NCBI GenBank assembly: GCA_964511535.1
Contig: CAZEFW010000204.1
Location: forward strand, 1-12,537
Direction: 5' to 3'
DNA: 12,537 nt
From: CAZCFB01 sp964511535
Lineage (GTDB): Bacteria; Myxococcota_A; Polyangia; GCA-2747355; CAZCFB01
Each line of letters opens with the position of its first letter. Position 1 is the first letter of the stretch. Below the pieces are notes generated by a model. It saw only the letters and a list, made by a program, of their open reading frames with translations, was not told where the DNA came from and made no database searches. Shown one piece after another: positions 1 to 6,788 of the stretch. The position numbers and the translations under genes are program-made.

Positions 1-37
1 CCTCAAGCCTCAAGCCTCAAGCCTCAAGCCTCAAGCC
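1..37. repeat. 7-bp tandem repeat (CCTCAAG)x5 plus CC
   Basis: Five perfect head-to-tail copies of CCTCAAG begin at the first base of the window, so the true array may be longer to the left. On the minus strand the unit reads CTTGAGG. The array lies 16 bp beyond the stop codon of the lipoprotein gene, outside any coding region I can support. It may be a variable-number repeat; no function is evident. Confidence 0.85.
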
Positions 38-52
38 AGCGAGCGAAGCGAG

Positions 53-1936
53 CTATTGCAGCTCCACCACCTTCTGGGTCCACTGGGCGATGTGGTTGTG
101 GTGGGCCAGATCCTGGAACGGCAGCCAGAACGGCTTGGTGGTGGGGTCCTGGCCCTTGTTGGCCTTGGTGACGTCGAAGGCGGTCATCCAGATCTGCGGG
201 GCCTTGTTGGGGTAGTAGCTGTACTTGGAGTTCTTCAGCCGCACGCCGTAGTCGCGCACCGAGGAGAAGGTGAGCCAGTACAGCGTGGTGGTCTTGTACT
301 TCTCGACCTTGGGGCTCCAGCGCGGCCATGAGTTGGAGATCTTCGAGCCGTTGATGCCGGACAGCGCGCGCAGGCCCTTGCCGTCGGGTTTGACCATGTA
401 GATGTTGGCGTCCTCGTCGGAGTACGAGTCGCCGGTGGAGCGGTTGAACACGATCCAGTCACCCTCGGGAGAGAAGGTGGGGTAGTAGTAGTTGGCGCCG
501 CCGCCGCCCTTGACCAGCCGCTTTGGCTTGCCCCACTTGCCGCCGCTGCGCTGCAGCAGGTAGACGCTGCCGTTGCGGAAGTGCACGTCGTCCTTGATGC
601 CGCCGGCGTGGTAGTCCTTGTTGGCCACCAGCACGTAGACCAGCATGTTGCCCTTGGGACCCCAGTCCGGATGGGTCGCCTTGCCGCTGCCGGTGGGGAC
701 GGTCTCCAGCTGCTTGCCGTCCGAGACCCGGCGCCGGGTCAGCACGCCCTGGTTGACCACGATGACCTCGGTGCCATCGGGGTTGAAGGTCTGGAGGTCA
801 GCCTTGTACCCCTTGCGCGTATCGAACACCGCCTGCCGCTTCTCCACGTCGAAGATGGCCGCGTCACCGTTGCCGCCGGTGAGGGTGAACGCGATGTACT
901 TGCCGCCGCGGCTGAGGGAGTGGCAGCCCACGCAGTCGTTGGCCTCCTTCTTGGTGTAGTACGCCTCGGCCTTGGTCGTGGGGTTCTCGAAGTCGTAGCG
1001 GTAGATGGAGCCGTACTTCGGCTTGGTCTTGCCCGGCTCGTGCTTGTCCACCACCCAGTAGTACAGCCCGCCCACCACCGGCTTCTCGGCGATGCGGATC
1101 ACCACGTTGGGCGACTCGGCCCGCACGCCCACGCCGTTGGCGTACTTGGTGGCGTAGACCTTGAGCCGCACGTCGAGGCCCGTGCTGGTCACGCCCACGG
1201 CGCGCCACTGGTCGATGGTCAGGTTGTAGTTGCGCTGCTTGGTGTAGATGCGCACGGTGCTCTTGGAGCTGACGAACTCCAGCAGGTAGAGGTTGGCGAA
1301 GCCAGGTGAGATCTGCTGTACCTCGATCTGGCCCAGGTTCGGCGGCACCAGCACGGTGTTGGGCGGGTAGATCACCTTCACCACGCCTGACTTTGAGCCG
1401 CCGAACTTCTTGGTGGCGTCCGACGGCACGCCGGTGTCGAGGAAGTCCTTCTTGTAGACGATGTCCACCGATGCGCTGGCGGTCATCTTCTGAAACGTGG
1501 CCGTGATGCGCCCCTCGCCGCCGTGGGTGGCGGCCTTGGCCTTGCCGTTGTCCAGCACCTCGGTCTTGAAGACGTTGCCCACCATGCGGCCGACGGTCTT
1601 GGGCTCCACGGTCCAGGTGGCCAGGTCGGTGACCTCTTCGCTGCCCGTAGGGCAGTTAGAGCTGGTGGTCTTGCCCTTGTCCTTGGCCGAGCCGGCCGCG
1701 TCCTTGAGGTGGCTGTCCGAGTACGACGCGCAGACATAGAACTTCTGGGCCACCACCTGGTCGTTGGTCAACTTCAACGTGGGCGCGGAGGTGGGCAACA
1801 CCGTCAGGGAGAGCAGCACGCCCGCGTCTGGCCCGGGCAGGGTGATCTCGCTGCAGCCGAGCAGCGCCGCCCCAGCCACCAGCGAGGCCACCAGAGCTCG
1901 TATCCCCCGGGGCCCCTTTCTAAGCGTTACACCCAT
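53..1936 (-). CDS. Lipoprotein with CxxCH heme-type motif and TolB/PD40-like beta-propeller
   Basis: This encodes 627 residues. The N-terminus has a basic stretch, a hydrophobic helix and the lipobox ALLGC (Cys28), so export and lipidation are predicted. Residues about 35-160 resemble a bacterial Ig-like (Big2) fold. CVGCH at 335-339 is a c-type heme attachment motif, followed by LSRGGKYIAFT, the first of several PD40-like propeller strands. Others are the HPDWGP motif near 422, YYPTFSPEGDWIVFN near 484-498 and SWPRWSP near 536. The ATG at 1934-1936 was chosen because AGGAG lies 9 nt upstream and the signal peptide begins there. The open frame extends 51 codons further upstream (to 2089) but into the divergent sigma gene. 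The role is unknown; an envelope redox or binding protein is possible. A divergent ECF sigma factor could regulate it. The motif and lipobox are seen directly; heme binding is inferred. Confidence 0.85.
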   Translation of the reverse strand: MGVTLRKGPRGIRALVASLVAGAALLGCSEITLPGPDAGVLLSLTVLPTSAPTLKLTNDQVVAQKFYVCASYSDSHLKDAAGSAKDKGKTTSSNCPTGSEEVTDLATWTVEPKTVGRMVGNVFKTEVLDNGKAKAATHGGEGRITATFQKMTASASVDIVYKKDFLDTGVPSDATKKFGGSKSGVVKVIYPPNTVLVPPNLGQIEVQQISPGFANLYLLEFVSSKSTVRIYTKQRNYNLTIDQWRAVGVTSTGLDVRLKVYATKYANGVGVRAESPNVVIRIAEKPVVGGLYYWVVDKHEPGKTKPKYGSIYRYDFENPTTKAEAYYTKKEANDCVGCHSLSRGGKYIAFTLTGGNGDAAIFDVEKRQAVFDTRKGYKADLQTFNPDGTEVIVVNQGVLTRRRVSDGKQLETVPTGSGKATHPDWGPKGNMLVYVLVANKDYHAGGIKDDVHFRNGSVYLLQRSGGKWGKPKRLVKGGGGANYYYPTFSPEGDWIVFNRSTGDSYSDEDANIYMVKPDGKGLRALSGINGSKISNSWPRWSPKVEKYKTTTLYWLTFSSVRDYGVRLKNSKYSYYPNKAPQIWMTAFDVTKANKGQDPTTKPFWLPFQDLAHHNHIAQWTQKVVELQ

Positions 1937-2047
1937 TACATTCTTCTCCTGAACAGTCGAACCACTATGGTTGTACAATATAGCGTAGGCCATGGCATAC
2001 GGGGGGAGCAAGGGTTCGCGGTGGCCGTAGAAATTAACGCCAAGGAG
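1937..2047. promoter_or_regulatory. Divergent intergenic region between lipoprotein and sigma gene
   Basis: This 111-bp stretch separates the lipoprotein start (minus) from the chosen sigma-factor start (plus) and should hold both promoters. It contains the lipoprotein ribosome site (AGGAG on the minus strand, near 1946-1950), an AT-rich patch unusual for this window, and the perfect 8-bp palindrome TTGTACAA (1971-1978). I could not find a convincing -35/-10 pair on either strand. If the sigma gene starts further upstream (GTG 2021 or ATG 1967), the region is shorter. Confidence 0.45.
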
Positions 2048-2755
2048 ATGCGCCCCGGCGGCGTCCAACAGATCGATACAGTGACACACTCAGTACATAC
2101 CCCGGAACAGGCCACAGAGCTGGTTCGCCGGGCAAAGGCCGGAGATGACGCAGCGTTTGGCGAGCTGTTTCGCCGGTACCAGCCGCGGATCTTCGCCCTG
2201 GTCCTGCACCTGACCGGCAACGAGTCAGACGCCGAGGACATCACCCAGGAGGTGTTCCTTCGCGCCTACCGGTCGATCAACAAGTTCGCCGGCCGCAGCC
2301 ACTTCTTCACCTGGATCTACCGCATCGCCGTCAACCGGGCGTACAACGTGCGCCGGGATGCTACCCGCCGGCGGGAGGTCCACATGGATGATCCCCGGCT
2401 GATCAAGGCCCTGGCCGCCGACGCCCAGGACAGCCCCAGGCGCGCCGCGCAGCTGCGCGAGACCTACCGCCGGCTGCTGCACGCGCTGGACCGGCTCCCC
2501 CGTGAGATGCGCGCGACGGTGGTGTTGGTCACCCTGCAGGGCTTCAACCACGCGGAGGCGGCCATCATCCAGGATTGCTCCGCCGGCACCATCGCCTGGC
2601 GGATCCACAAGGCCCGCCAGAGGCTGCGCAAGGCGCTGGTCAAGGCGCCGCGCTGCATGACGCCTGCCGCGCATGATCCGCCCCTGCAGGCGCTCTCGTC
2701 GGATTTGAGGGAGTTGCTCGAGCAGTGTGATCTGCCCGCGCTGTCGCCGGCCTGA
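2048..2755 (+). CDS. ECF-type RNA polymerase sigma factor (sigma-70 family)
   Basis: This encodes about 235 residues with both ECF sigma domains. Region 2 (about 33-105) carries DDAAFGELFRRYQPRIFAL, then ESDAEDITQEVFLRAYRS and FFTWIYRIAVNRAYN. Those segments bind core polymerase and melt the -10. Region 4 (about 140-195) has LDRLPREMRATVVL and a helix-turn-helix ending IAWRIHKARQRLRKAL. About 40 residues after region 4 have no recognised domain. The start is uncertain: AAGGAG abuts the ATG at 2048 with no spacing, GTG 2021 has AAGGG about 6 nt upstream, and GTG 2081 and ATG 1967 are also in frame. All lie before the conserved domains. No anti-sigma factor is recognisable next to it. The divergent lipoprotein is a candidate target, by position only. 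Confidence 0.93.
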   Translation: MRPGGVQQIDTVTHSVHTPEQATELVRRAKAGDDAAFGELFRRYQPRIFALVLHLTGNESDAEDITQEVFLRAYRSINKFAGRSHFFTWIYRIAVNRAYNVRRDATRRREVHMDDPRLIKALAADAQDSPRRAAQLRETYRRLLHALDRLPREMRATVVLVTLQGFNHAEAAIIQDCSAGTIAWRIHKARQRLRKALVKAPRCMTPAAHDPPLQALSSDLRELLEQCDLPALSPA

Positions 2756-2760
2756 CCGGG

Positions 2761-3102
2761 CTAACTGCTGGGATAAGACTGGTAGGAGTACTCGATGGGC
2801 GGGTCGGTCTTTGTGGCCTCGAGCACCTTGTGCCCGGTGACCTCGTCCTCGCCCTCTCTGACGTAGCCATCATCGATCAGCTCGCCGATCAGCTGGTCAA
2901 ATGATCGCACCCAGGTGTAGAAGCCGGCGTGGTTATCCTTGAAGCTCCAGTCCACCTCGTCGAAGCTCATCTGAGTGATGGCCTCGAACACCGCGCGGCT
3001 CCACCGCTCAGGATCTGCAGACCGCAGCCGCTGGATCTGACGGATCATTTCCGATTTCATTAGACTCTTCGTATTGTTAACGATGATCCCTTCGTCGAGC
3101 AT
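2761..3102 (-). CDS. Hypothetical protein, about 113 residues
   Basis: I do not recognise this family. The product is small, soluble-looking and acidic to neutral, with an aromatic-rich core (WSFKDNHAGFYTWVRSFDQL) followed by an acidic IGELIDDGYV segment. It has no signal peptide or membrane helix. The frame opens at an ATG at 3112-3114. However, GGAGG overlaps its first codons and sits 5 nt before the ATG at 3100-3102, so I prefer that start. A third ATG begins MKSEMIRQIQRLRSADPERW, which also looks like a natural N-terminus. The gene ends 5 bp from the convergent sigma-factor stop, leaving no room for a terminator between them. Its base composition is less GC-rich than its neighbours, which supports a distinct evolutionary history but does not prove transfer. 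Confidence 0.7.
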   Translation of the reverse strand: MLDEGIIVNNTKSLMKSEMIRQIQRLRSADPERWSRAVFEAITQMSFDEVDWSFKDNHAGFYTWVRSFDQLIGELIDDGYVREGEDEVTGHKVLEATKTDPPIEYSYQSYPSS

Positions 3103-3134
3103 CATTCCCTCCATGCGGATTTCCGCGTCGCAAC

Positions 3135-3153
3135 GTCTACAATCTTGGTAGAC
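3135..3153. promoter_or_regulatory. Inverted repeat GTCTAC-N7-GTAGAC (possible operator)
   Basis: GTCTAC (3135-3140) and GTAGAC (3148-3153) are perfect 6-bp inverted arms around a 7-nt spacer. They lie in the divergent region between the hypothetical gene (minus) and the small membrane protein gene (plus). A -10-like TATAGT follows at 3163-3168, without a good -35. A dyad just upstream of a -10 box fits a repressor or activator site, but it could be chance. Further down, CTCCT-TACC-AGGAG (3220-3233) could form a small hairpin in the presumed leader. Confidence 0.35.
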
Positions 3154-3267
3154 ATTCTAGAGTATAGTGCCCTTCATGGAGGGTACAAGGCACAAAGAAA
3201 CCTCGAGGTGGTCTGGAGGCTCCTTACCAGGAGAGGTAGAATCACACCGCCGCGCGGAGTTGACGCC

Positions 3268-3663
3268 ATGAACTTGACCTTACTTTTGATCATCGGAGCA
3301 GTGGCCGGAGGGATCCTGGTCTGGAAGGTGACCGGTCTGTCGGTGGATGGACCCATCGACCGGGCCATAAAGGCCGGGGACATCGACTCGCTGGTTTCCT
3401 TGCTGCTCGAGCGGCCCGAGCCCGGGCGCCCCACCGCCTTCAACCGCGCCATCAAGCGCCTGTGGGATGGTTACCAGCGCGAGGAGGCGGTCCCGCTCAT
3501 CCGGGCCCTGGCCGAACACCATGGCGAGGCGTCCATCGCCCAGTACTGGCTGGACCAGCTGCGGACGGTGGAGCCGGAGCTGGCAGCCACCGAGCTGGAG
3601 CCGGGGTTTCTGGACAAGCACTTCAAGGCAGAGATCGCCGCCAAGTGCGGGGCCGCGGGGTGA
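3268..3663 (+). CDS. Small membrane-anchored hypothetical protein (131 residues)
   Basis: The product has one N-terminal hydrophobic helix (about residues 3-20, LTLLLIIGAVAGGILVWK). A soluble, probably all-helical domain follows, with segments such as PIDRAIKAGDIDSLVSLLL and EEAVPLIRALAEHHGEASIAQYW. This pattern suggests short helical repeats, but no named family is recognised. The ATG at 3268 was chosen because GGAG lies 8 nt upstream (3256-3259) and the membrane helix starts there. The frame also opens at a TTG at 3145, whose extra 41 residues look non-coding and cover the likely promoter. A GC-rich hairpin follows the stop, so it is probably a single-gene transcript. Confidence 0.72.
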   Translation: MNLTLLLIIGAVAGGILVWKVTGLSVDGPIDRAIKAGDIDSLVSLLLERPEPGRPTAFNRAIKRLWDGYQREEAVPLIRALAEHHGEASIAQYWLDQLRTVEPELAATELEPGFLDKHFKAEIAAKCGAAG

Positions 3664-3679
3664 AGCAAGTAGCTCGTTC

Positions 3680-3697
3680 GCCCGCCGGTCGGCGGGC
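3680..3697 (+). terminator. GC-rich hairpin, terminator-like
   Basis: GCCCGCCG and CGGCGGGC form a perfect 8-bp inverted pair around a 2-nt centre, or a 7-bp stem with a 4-nt loop. It starts 16 bp after the stop of the small membrane protein gene. It is followed by CTCTCTC rather than a clean T run, so intrinsic termination is plausible but not certain. Confidence 0.5.
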
Positions 3698-3714
3698 TCT
3701 CTCGAATGCCAGAA

Positions 3715-3814
3715 NNNNNNNNNNNNNNNNNNNNNNNNNNNNNNNNNNNNNNNNNNNNNNNNNNNNNNNNNNNNNNNNNNNNNNNNNNNNNNNNNNNNNN
3801 NNNNNNNNNNNNNN
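3715..3814. other. Assembly gap (100 N)
   Basis: Exactly 100 undetermined bases are present, the usual placeholder for a scaffold join of unknown length. Flanking sequence is intergenic on the left. On the right the minus-strand membrane protein stop lies 2 bp away. Genes may be missing here, and adjacency across it should not be over-read. Confidence 0.98.
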
Positions 3815-3816
3815 GG

Positions 3817-6600
3817 CTACTCGGGCTTGGGGACCATCTCGACGCTTCTGACGACTGACTGGGCCTGGAAGCAGAAGCGGCCGAGCTTCTTTTTCTTCTT
3901 CTGGGTGATGATGAACGAGACGCTCTTGTGGCGGCCCGATTCAGGCCAGGGGACCGGGTGGAAGAAGGGCTGGACAGCGCCCACGGCCTCGCACTTGAAC
4001 GAGGGGCCCTGCTGGCCGTTGACCATCAGAGAGAGCTTGCCAGCGCCCCGGTGGCAGACGAAGTAGCCGAAGATGCCGTCCCCGGCCGGCACATCGTTGA
4101 AGGTCAGCGACAGGCCATCGGTGCGCTGTAGATCGGCCTCGATACAGCGCACGAAGTGGAGGGTGTAGCGCGGACGCAGCACCATGTGAGGCGAGTCGCC
4201 GCAGGAAAACCGATCCAGCCGCCAGGTGCAGCGAGCCGGGGGCAGCCGGTCGTCCAGGCGCCAGACGCTGGCGCCGGGCAGGTTGTGCAGGAAGTCGTAC
4301 CGCACCTCCTTTACCCGCCGGGTACCCTCGATCTCGATGCCAGGCGCCCGAGCGCTCAGCCACAGCGCGCCCCCCAGCGCCGCCGCGGTCAGCGCTGCAC
4401 CGGCAGGCATCAGCCCGCGCCAGCCGAGCAGGGCGCCCGCCCGCGGCGCCAGGCGCTCCACCATGCGCACCGGAGGCGCCGCGGCGCCGCGCTCCAGGTC
4501 GGCCAACAGCAGCAGGCACGCCAGCAGCAGCCCGGCCAGGGTGATCCAGTTGGCGACCCGGTCCAGGGCGCTGGGCTGAAAGACGAAGCGGTAGACGCCG
4601 GGCGCGAGATCGGCGGCCATGAAGCCGCTCGACAGGGGAGAGGCGGCGTGCCGCTGCACGCGGATCTCCATGGGCTGGCCGTCCCGGGTGAGCTTCCAGC
4701 GCGGGAAGTAGGACACGTTGAGCTGCATGGCGCCGTGCGCCCCGGGGCCGGCCTCCAGCACTATCTCCTGGTGCGAGAAGCGGGTCAGCTCAACAGGGCC
4801 CTTGCCCTCCAGGATGGCGAACGGTTCCGGCGTGAAGCCCTGGTGCCGGTAGAGGAAGTAGCGGCCGAATCGCCGTACCAGCTGGTAGTCGTCCTCCTCC
4901 AGGCGCTGGCGGGACATGACCCAGCGCGTGTTGAGCGCGGCCAGCGCGCCCGGTTGGTTGGAGTGGATCAGGTACTTGAAGTTGATGCCCGGGGTGTAGC
5001 CGGACTTGTAAAAGGAGCGATTCAGGCGGGTGGCCAGATCCAGGATGGAGTGGTCGTCGCGGCCGCCGATGAACGCCACCCGCTCCAGGGGGCCCTGCCG
5101 CGGCCGGGCGTTGATGTAGGCCCCCAGCGCTGCCCGATCCTGCTGGTCTGCCCGTCGGGACAGCAGCTTGGCGTTCCTCCCCACATGCTGCGAATAGTAG
5201 CCGACGGCGAACGAGATGAGCACGGGGAAGCAGATCAGGGTCAGCAGGCCGGCCACCACGGCGCGTCGCGCCACCGGACCGCGCGGGACCTTCGGCGCGC
5301 GCTGCCACAGCTGCCGCGCGAGCCACAGCCCGGTGTGGGCGGCCAGCACGAACAGGAAGGGCTTGGCCAGCAGCGACAGCCGCTCGAACTGCACGGCGCG
5401 CACCGCGGGCAGGTGGTCGGGCAGGTTGAGCGCCAGCAGCAGGGCGCCGGAGCCGGCGAAGAAGAGCACCAGCGAGAGCCAGGCGACGAACCGCGCGCCC
5501 ACATCGCCCCCGCGGAAGGTGCGCACCAGCCCCATCACCGCCAGCAACAGCACCACGCCCCAGGTCCCCTCGATCAGGTCCAGGGTCAGCAGGCCGCGCC
5601 CGAGCTCCAGCATGGGCAAGCCCGCGCGGCCGATGACGTCGGCGTAGCGGCGGGCGTCGATGAAGGGCAGCAGCCAGAAGGCGGACACCATCAAGCCCAG
5701 GCCGTTGGCCAGCAGCAGCCGCACCAGCGCGCGACCCGCGGCCAGCTGCTGCCCAGCCTCTGCCTCCTCGCTGTCCACGCGGCGCAGCCAGACCGCCAGG
5801 GTGACGCCGAGGGCCACAAGCTGGAGCAGCAGCACCACAGGGTGGACCACCACCGCGGCGCCCATGAGCAGCCCGAACACGGCCACGGCGCCCATGCGCC
5901 GTTCGCGCACCACCGCGGGCAGCCCCGCCAGGGCCAGCAGCGCCAGGGCCATGGCGAGGCGCTGGGGCCACACGCCCCACTCGAAGGCGTCCCAGCCGAA
6001 GCCGATGATCCCGGGATCTGTCAGATAGAGCAGGCCGGCGAGCAGCCCCGCCCCTCGCCCGAAGAACCGCTCACCCAGGCGGTAGACGCCGTACCCGAGC
6101 AGCAGGAACGACAGGAAGAACGCCACCGCGTATGCCTGGCTGAAGTCCAGCGCTCCGAGGGCCGCCAGGTGCACGGCAGCGACCCAGAGGTCCGAGCCGA
6201 TGGGGTAGTTGTACCCAGACGGGTAGCCGGCGAACAGGCGATGGCTCCAGCCCTGGACCTGCCACTGGGGCAGGAAGTGATGCCGCGTCTCGTGCGAGCG
6301 CAGGTAGTGCGCCGTGTGGTCCTTGCTCGTGGGCCGGTCCCCGCCAGCCACCTTCGGGATGGCCGCGAAGGCGACCACCGCCAGCAGGGCCAGGCAGAGC
6401 ACCTCCACCACGGCCTTGCGCTGCCCCAGCGCCACGCGACCGGCCGCACGGTCCCACAGCTCGCGCAGGCGGGATTCCAGCAGCACCGCCCCCGCCGCCA
6501 GGAGCGCCATGCCCAGCCACCAGAAGGGCGCCCGGCCCAGCAGCAGCGCCGCCCCCAGCAGGGCCATCGCGCTTCCCGTGGCCTCTCGTTTGCCGATCAT
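3817..6600 (-). CDS. Large multi-pass membrane protein, PTPS-related / GT-C glycosyltransferase-like
   Basis: This encodes 927 residues with about a dozen hydrophobic helices between 10 and 470. The first external loop has KDHTAHYLRSHE (93-104), then WSHRLFAGYPSGYNYP (118-133). That pattern matches the '6-pyruvoyl-tetrahydropterin synthase-related' membrane family, which looks like GT-C glycosyltransferases; Asp94 sits where GT-C enzymes carry an acidic catalytic residue. Residues about 620-675 (SYFPRWKLTRDG... LAPGVYRFVFQP) resemble the YfhO-type extracytoplasmic beta-domain, followed by a helix near 685-700. A further helix near 732-750 precedes a 175-residue tail with six cysteines (791, 800, 819, 849, 870, 910) and a KKKKK run at 901-905. 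Transfer of a lipid-linked sugar is possible but unproven. The ATG at 6600 has a weak ribosome site; Met12 is an alternative. The stop lies 2 bp from the gap and the protein appears complete. Confidence 0.85.
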   Translation of the reverse strand: MIGKREATGSAMALLGAALLLGRAPFWWLGMALLAAGAVLLESRLRELWDRAAGRVALGQRKAVVEVLCLALLAVVAFAAIPKVAGGDRPTSKDHTAHYLRSHETRHHFLPQWQVQGWSHRLFAGYPSGYNYPIGSDLWVAAVHLAALGALDFSQAYAVAFFLSFLLLGYGVYRLGERFFGRGAGLLAGLLYLTDPGIIGFGWDAFEWGVWPQRLAMALALLALAGLPAVVRERRMGAVAVFGLLMGAAVVVHPVVLLLQLVALGVTLAVWLRRVDSEEAEAGQQLAAGRALVRLLLANGLGLMVSAFWLLPFIDARRYADVIGRAGLPMLELGRGLLTLDLIEGTWGVVLLLAVMGLVRTFRGGDVGARFVAWLSLVLFFAGSGALLLALNLPDHLPAVRAVQFERLSLLAKPFLFVLAAHTGLWLARQLWQRAPKVPRGPVARRAVVAGLLTLICFPVLISFAVGYYSQHVGRNAKLLSRRADQQDRAALGAYINARPRQGPLERVAFIGGRDDHSILDLATRLNRSFYKSGYTPGINFKYLIHSNQPGALAALNTRWVMSRQRLEEDDYQLVRRFGRYFLYRHQGFTPEPFAILEGKGPVELTRFSHQEIVLEAGPGAHGAMQLNVSYFPRWKLTRDGQPMEIRVQRHAASPLSSGFMAADLAPGVYRFVFQPSALDRVANWITLAGLLLACLLLLADLERGAAAPPVRMVERLAPRAGALLGWRGLMPAGAALTAAALGGALWLSARAPGIEIEGTRRVKEVRYDFLHNLPGASVWRLDDRLPPARCTWRLDRFSCGDSPHMVLRPRYTLHFVRCIEADLQRTDGLSLTFNDVPAGDGIFGYFVCHRGAGKLSLMVNGQQGPSFKCEAVGAVQPFFHPVPWPESGRHKSVSFIITQKKKKKLGRFCFQAQSVVRSVEMVPKPE

Positions 6601-6732
6601 GATGAGAGATCAGCCCCGGGGCGGCAGGTTGCTGGAGGGGTGAGCCGAGAGGAATGGAAGCGCATGGATTGTACCGGCCGTGAAGCCACCTGATCGAATA
6701 TCGACCGAGGTGAAAGTGGGGTCAAGCCAGCC

Positions 6733-6761
6733 TCCACATCATATGTCTCGTCGGGTATCAT
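6733..6761 (+). promoter_or_regulatory. Candidate sigma-70-type promoter for the lipoprotein-symporter-macro cluster
   Basis: TCCACA (6733-6738) and TATCAT (6756-6761) are spaced 17 bp and match the -35 and -10 consensus at 4/6 and 5/6. Transcription would start near 6768, giving a leader of about 20 nt. AGGAG (6778-6782) lies 6 nt before the ATG at 6789. The surrounding 188 bp (6601-6788) is otherwise non-coding and must also contain the divergent promoter of the large membrane protein, which I could not locate. Confidence 0.35.
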
Positions 6762-6788
6762 GAGGGCTTCGTTGATCAGGAGCTATCG

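Noticed and set aside
1..37. Possible CRISPR array
   Set aside because: The units are 7 bp and directly abutting, with no spacers, so this is a simple tandem repeat.
1523..1966. Upstream extension of the sigma-factor frame to 1523
   Set aside because: It overlaps the lipoprotein gene on the other strand and reads as shadow sequence. Sigma region 2 starts close to the downstream starts.
1971..1999. Sigma-70 promoter using TTGTAC as the -35 box
   Set aside because: The element at the correct spacing is a poor -10 match, and TTGTACAA is a palindrome that reads equally on both strands, so no direction can be assigned.
4156..6693. 845-codon open frame on the plus strand opposite the large membrane protein
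   Set aside because: It is rich in Gln, Arg, Gly and His with no domain, as expected for an antisense shadow of GC-rich coding DNA. The minus-strand frame has clear membrane helices and family motifs.
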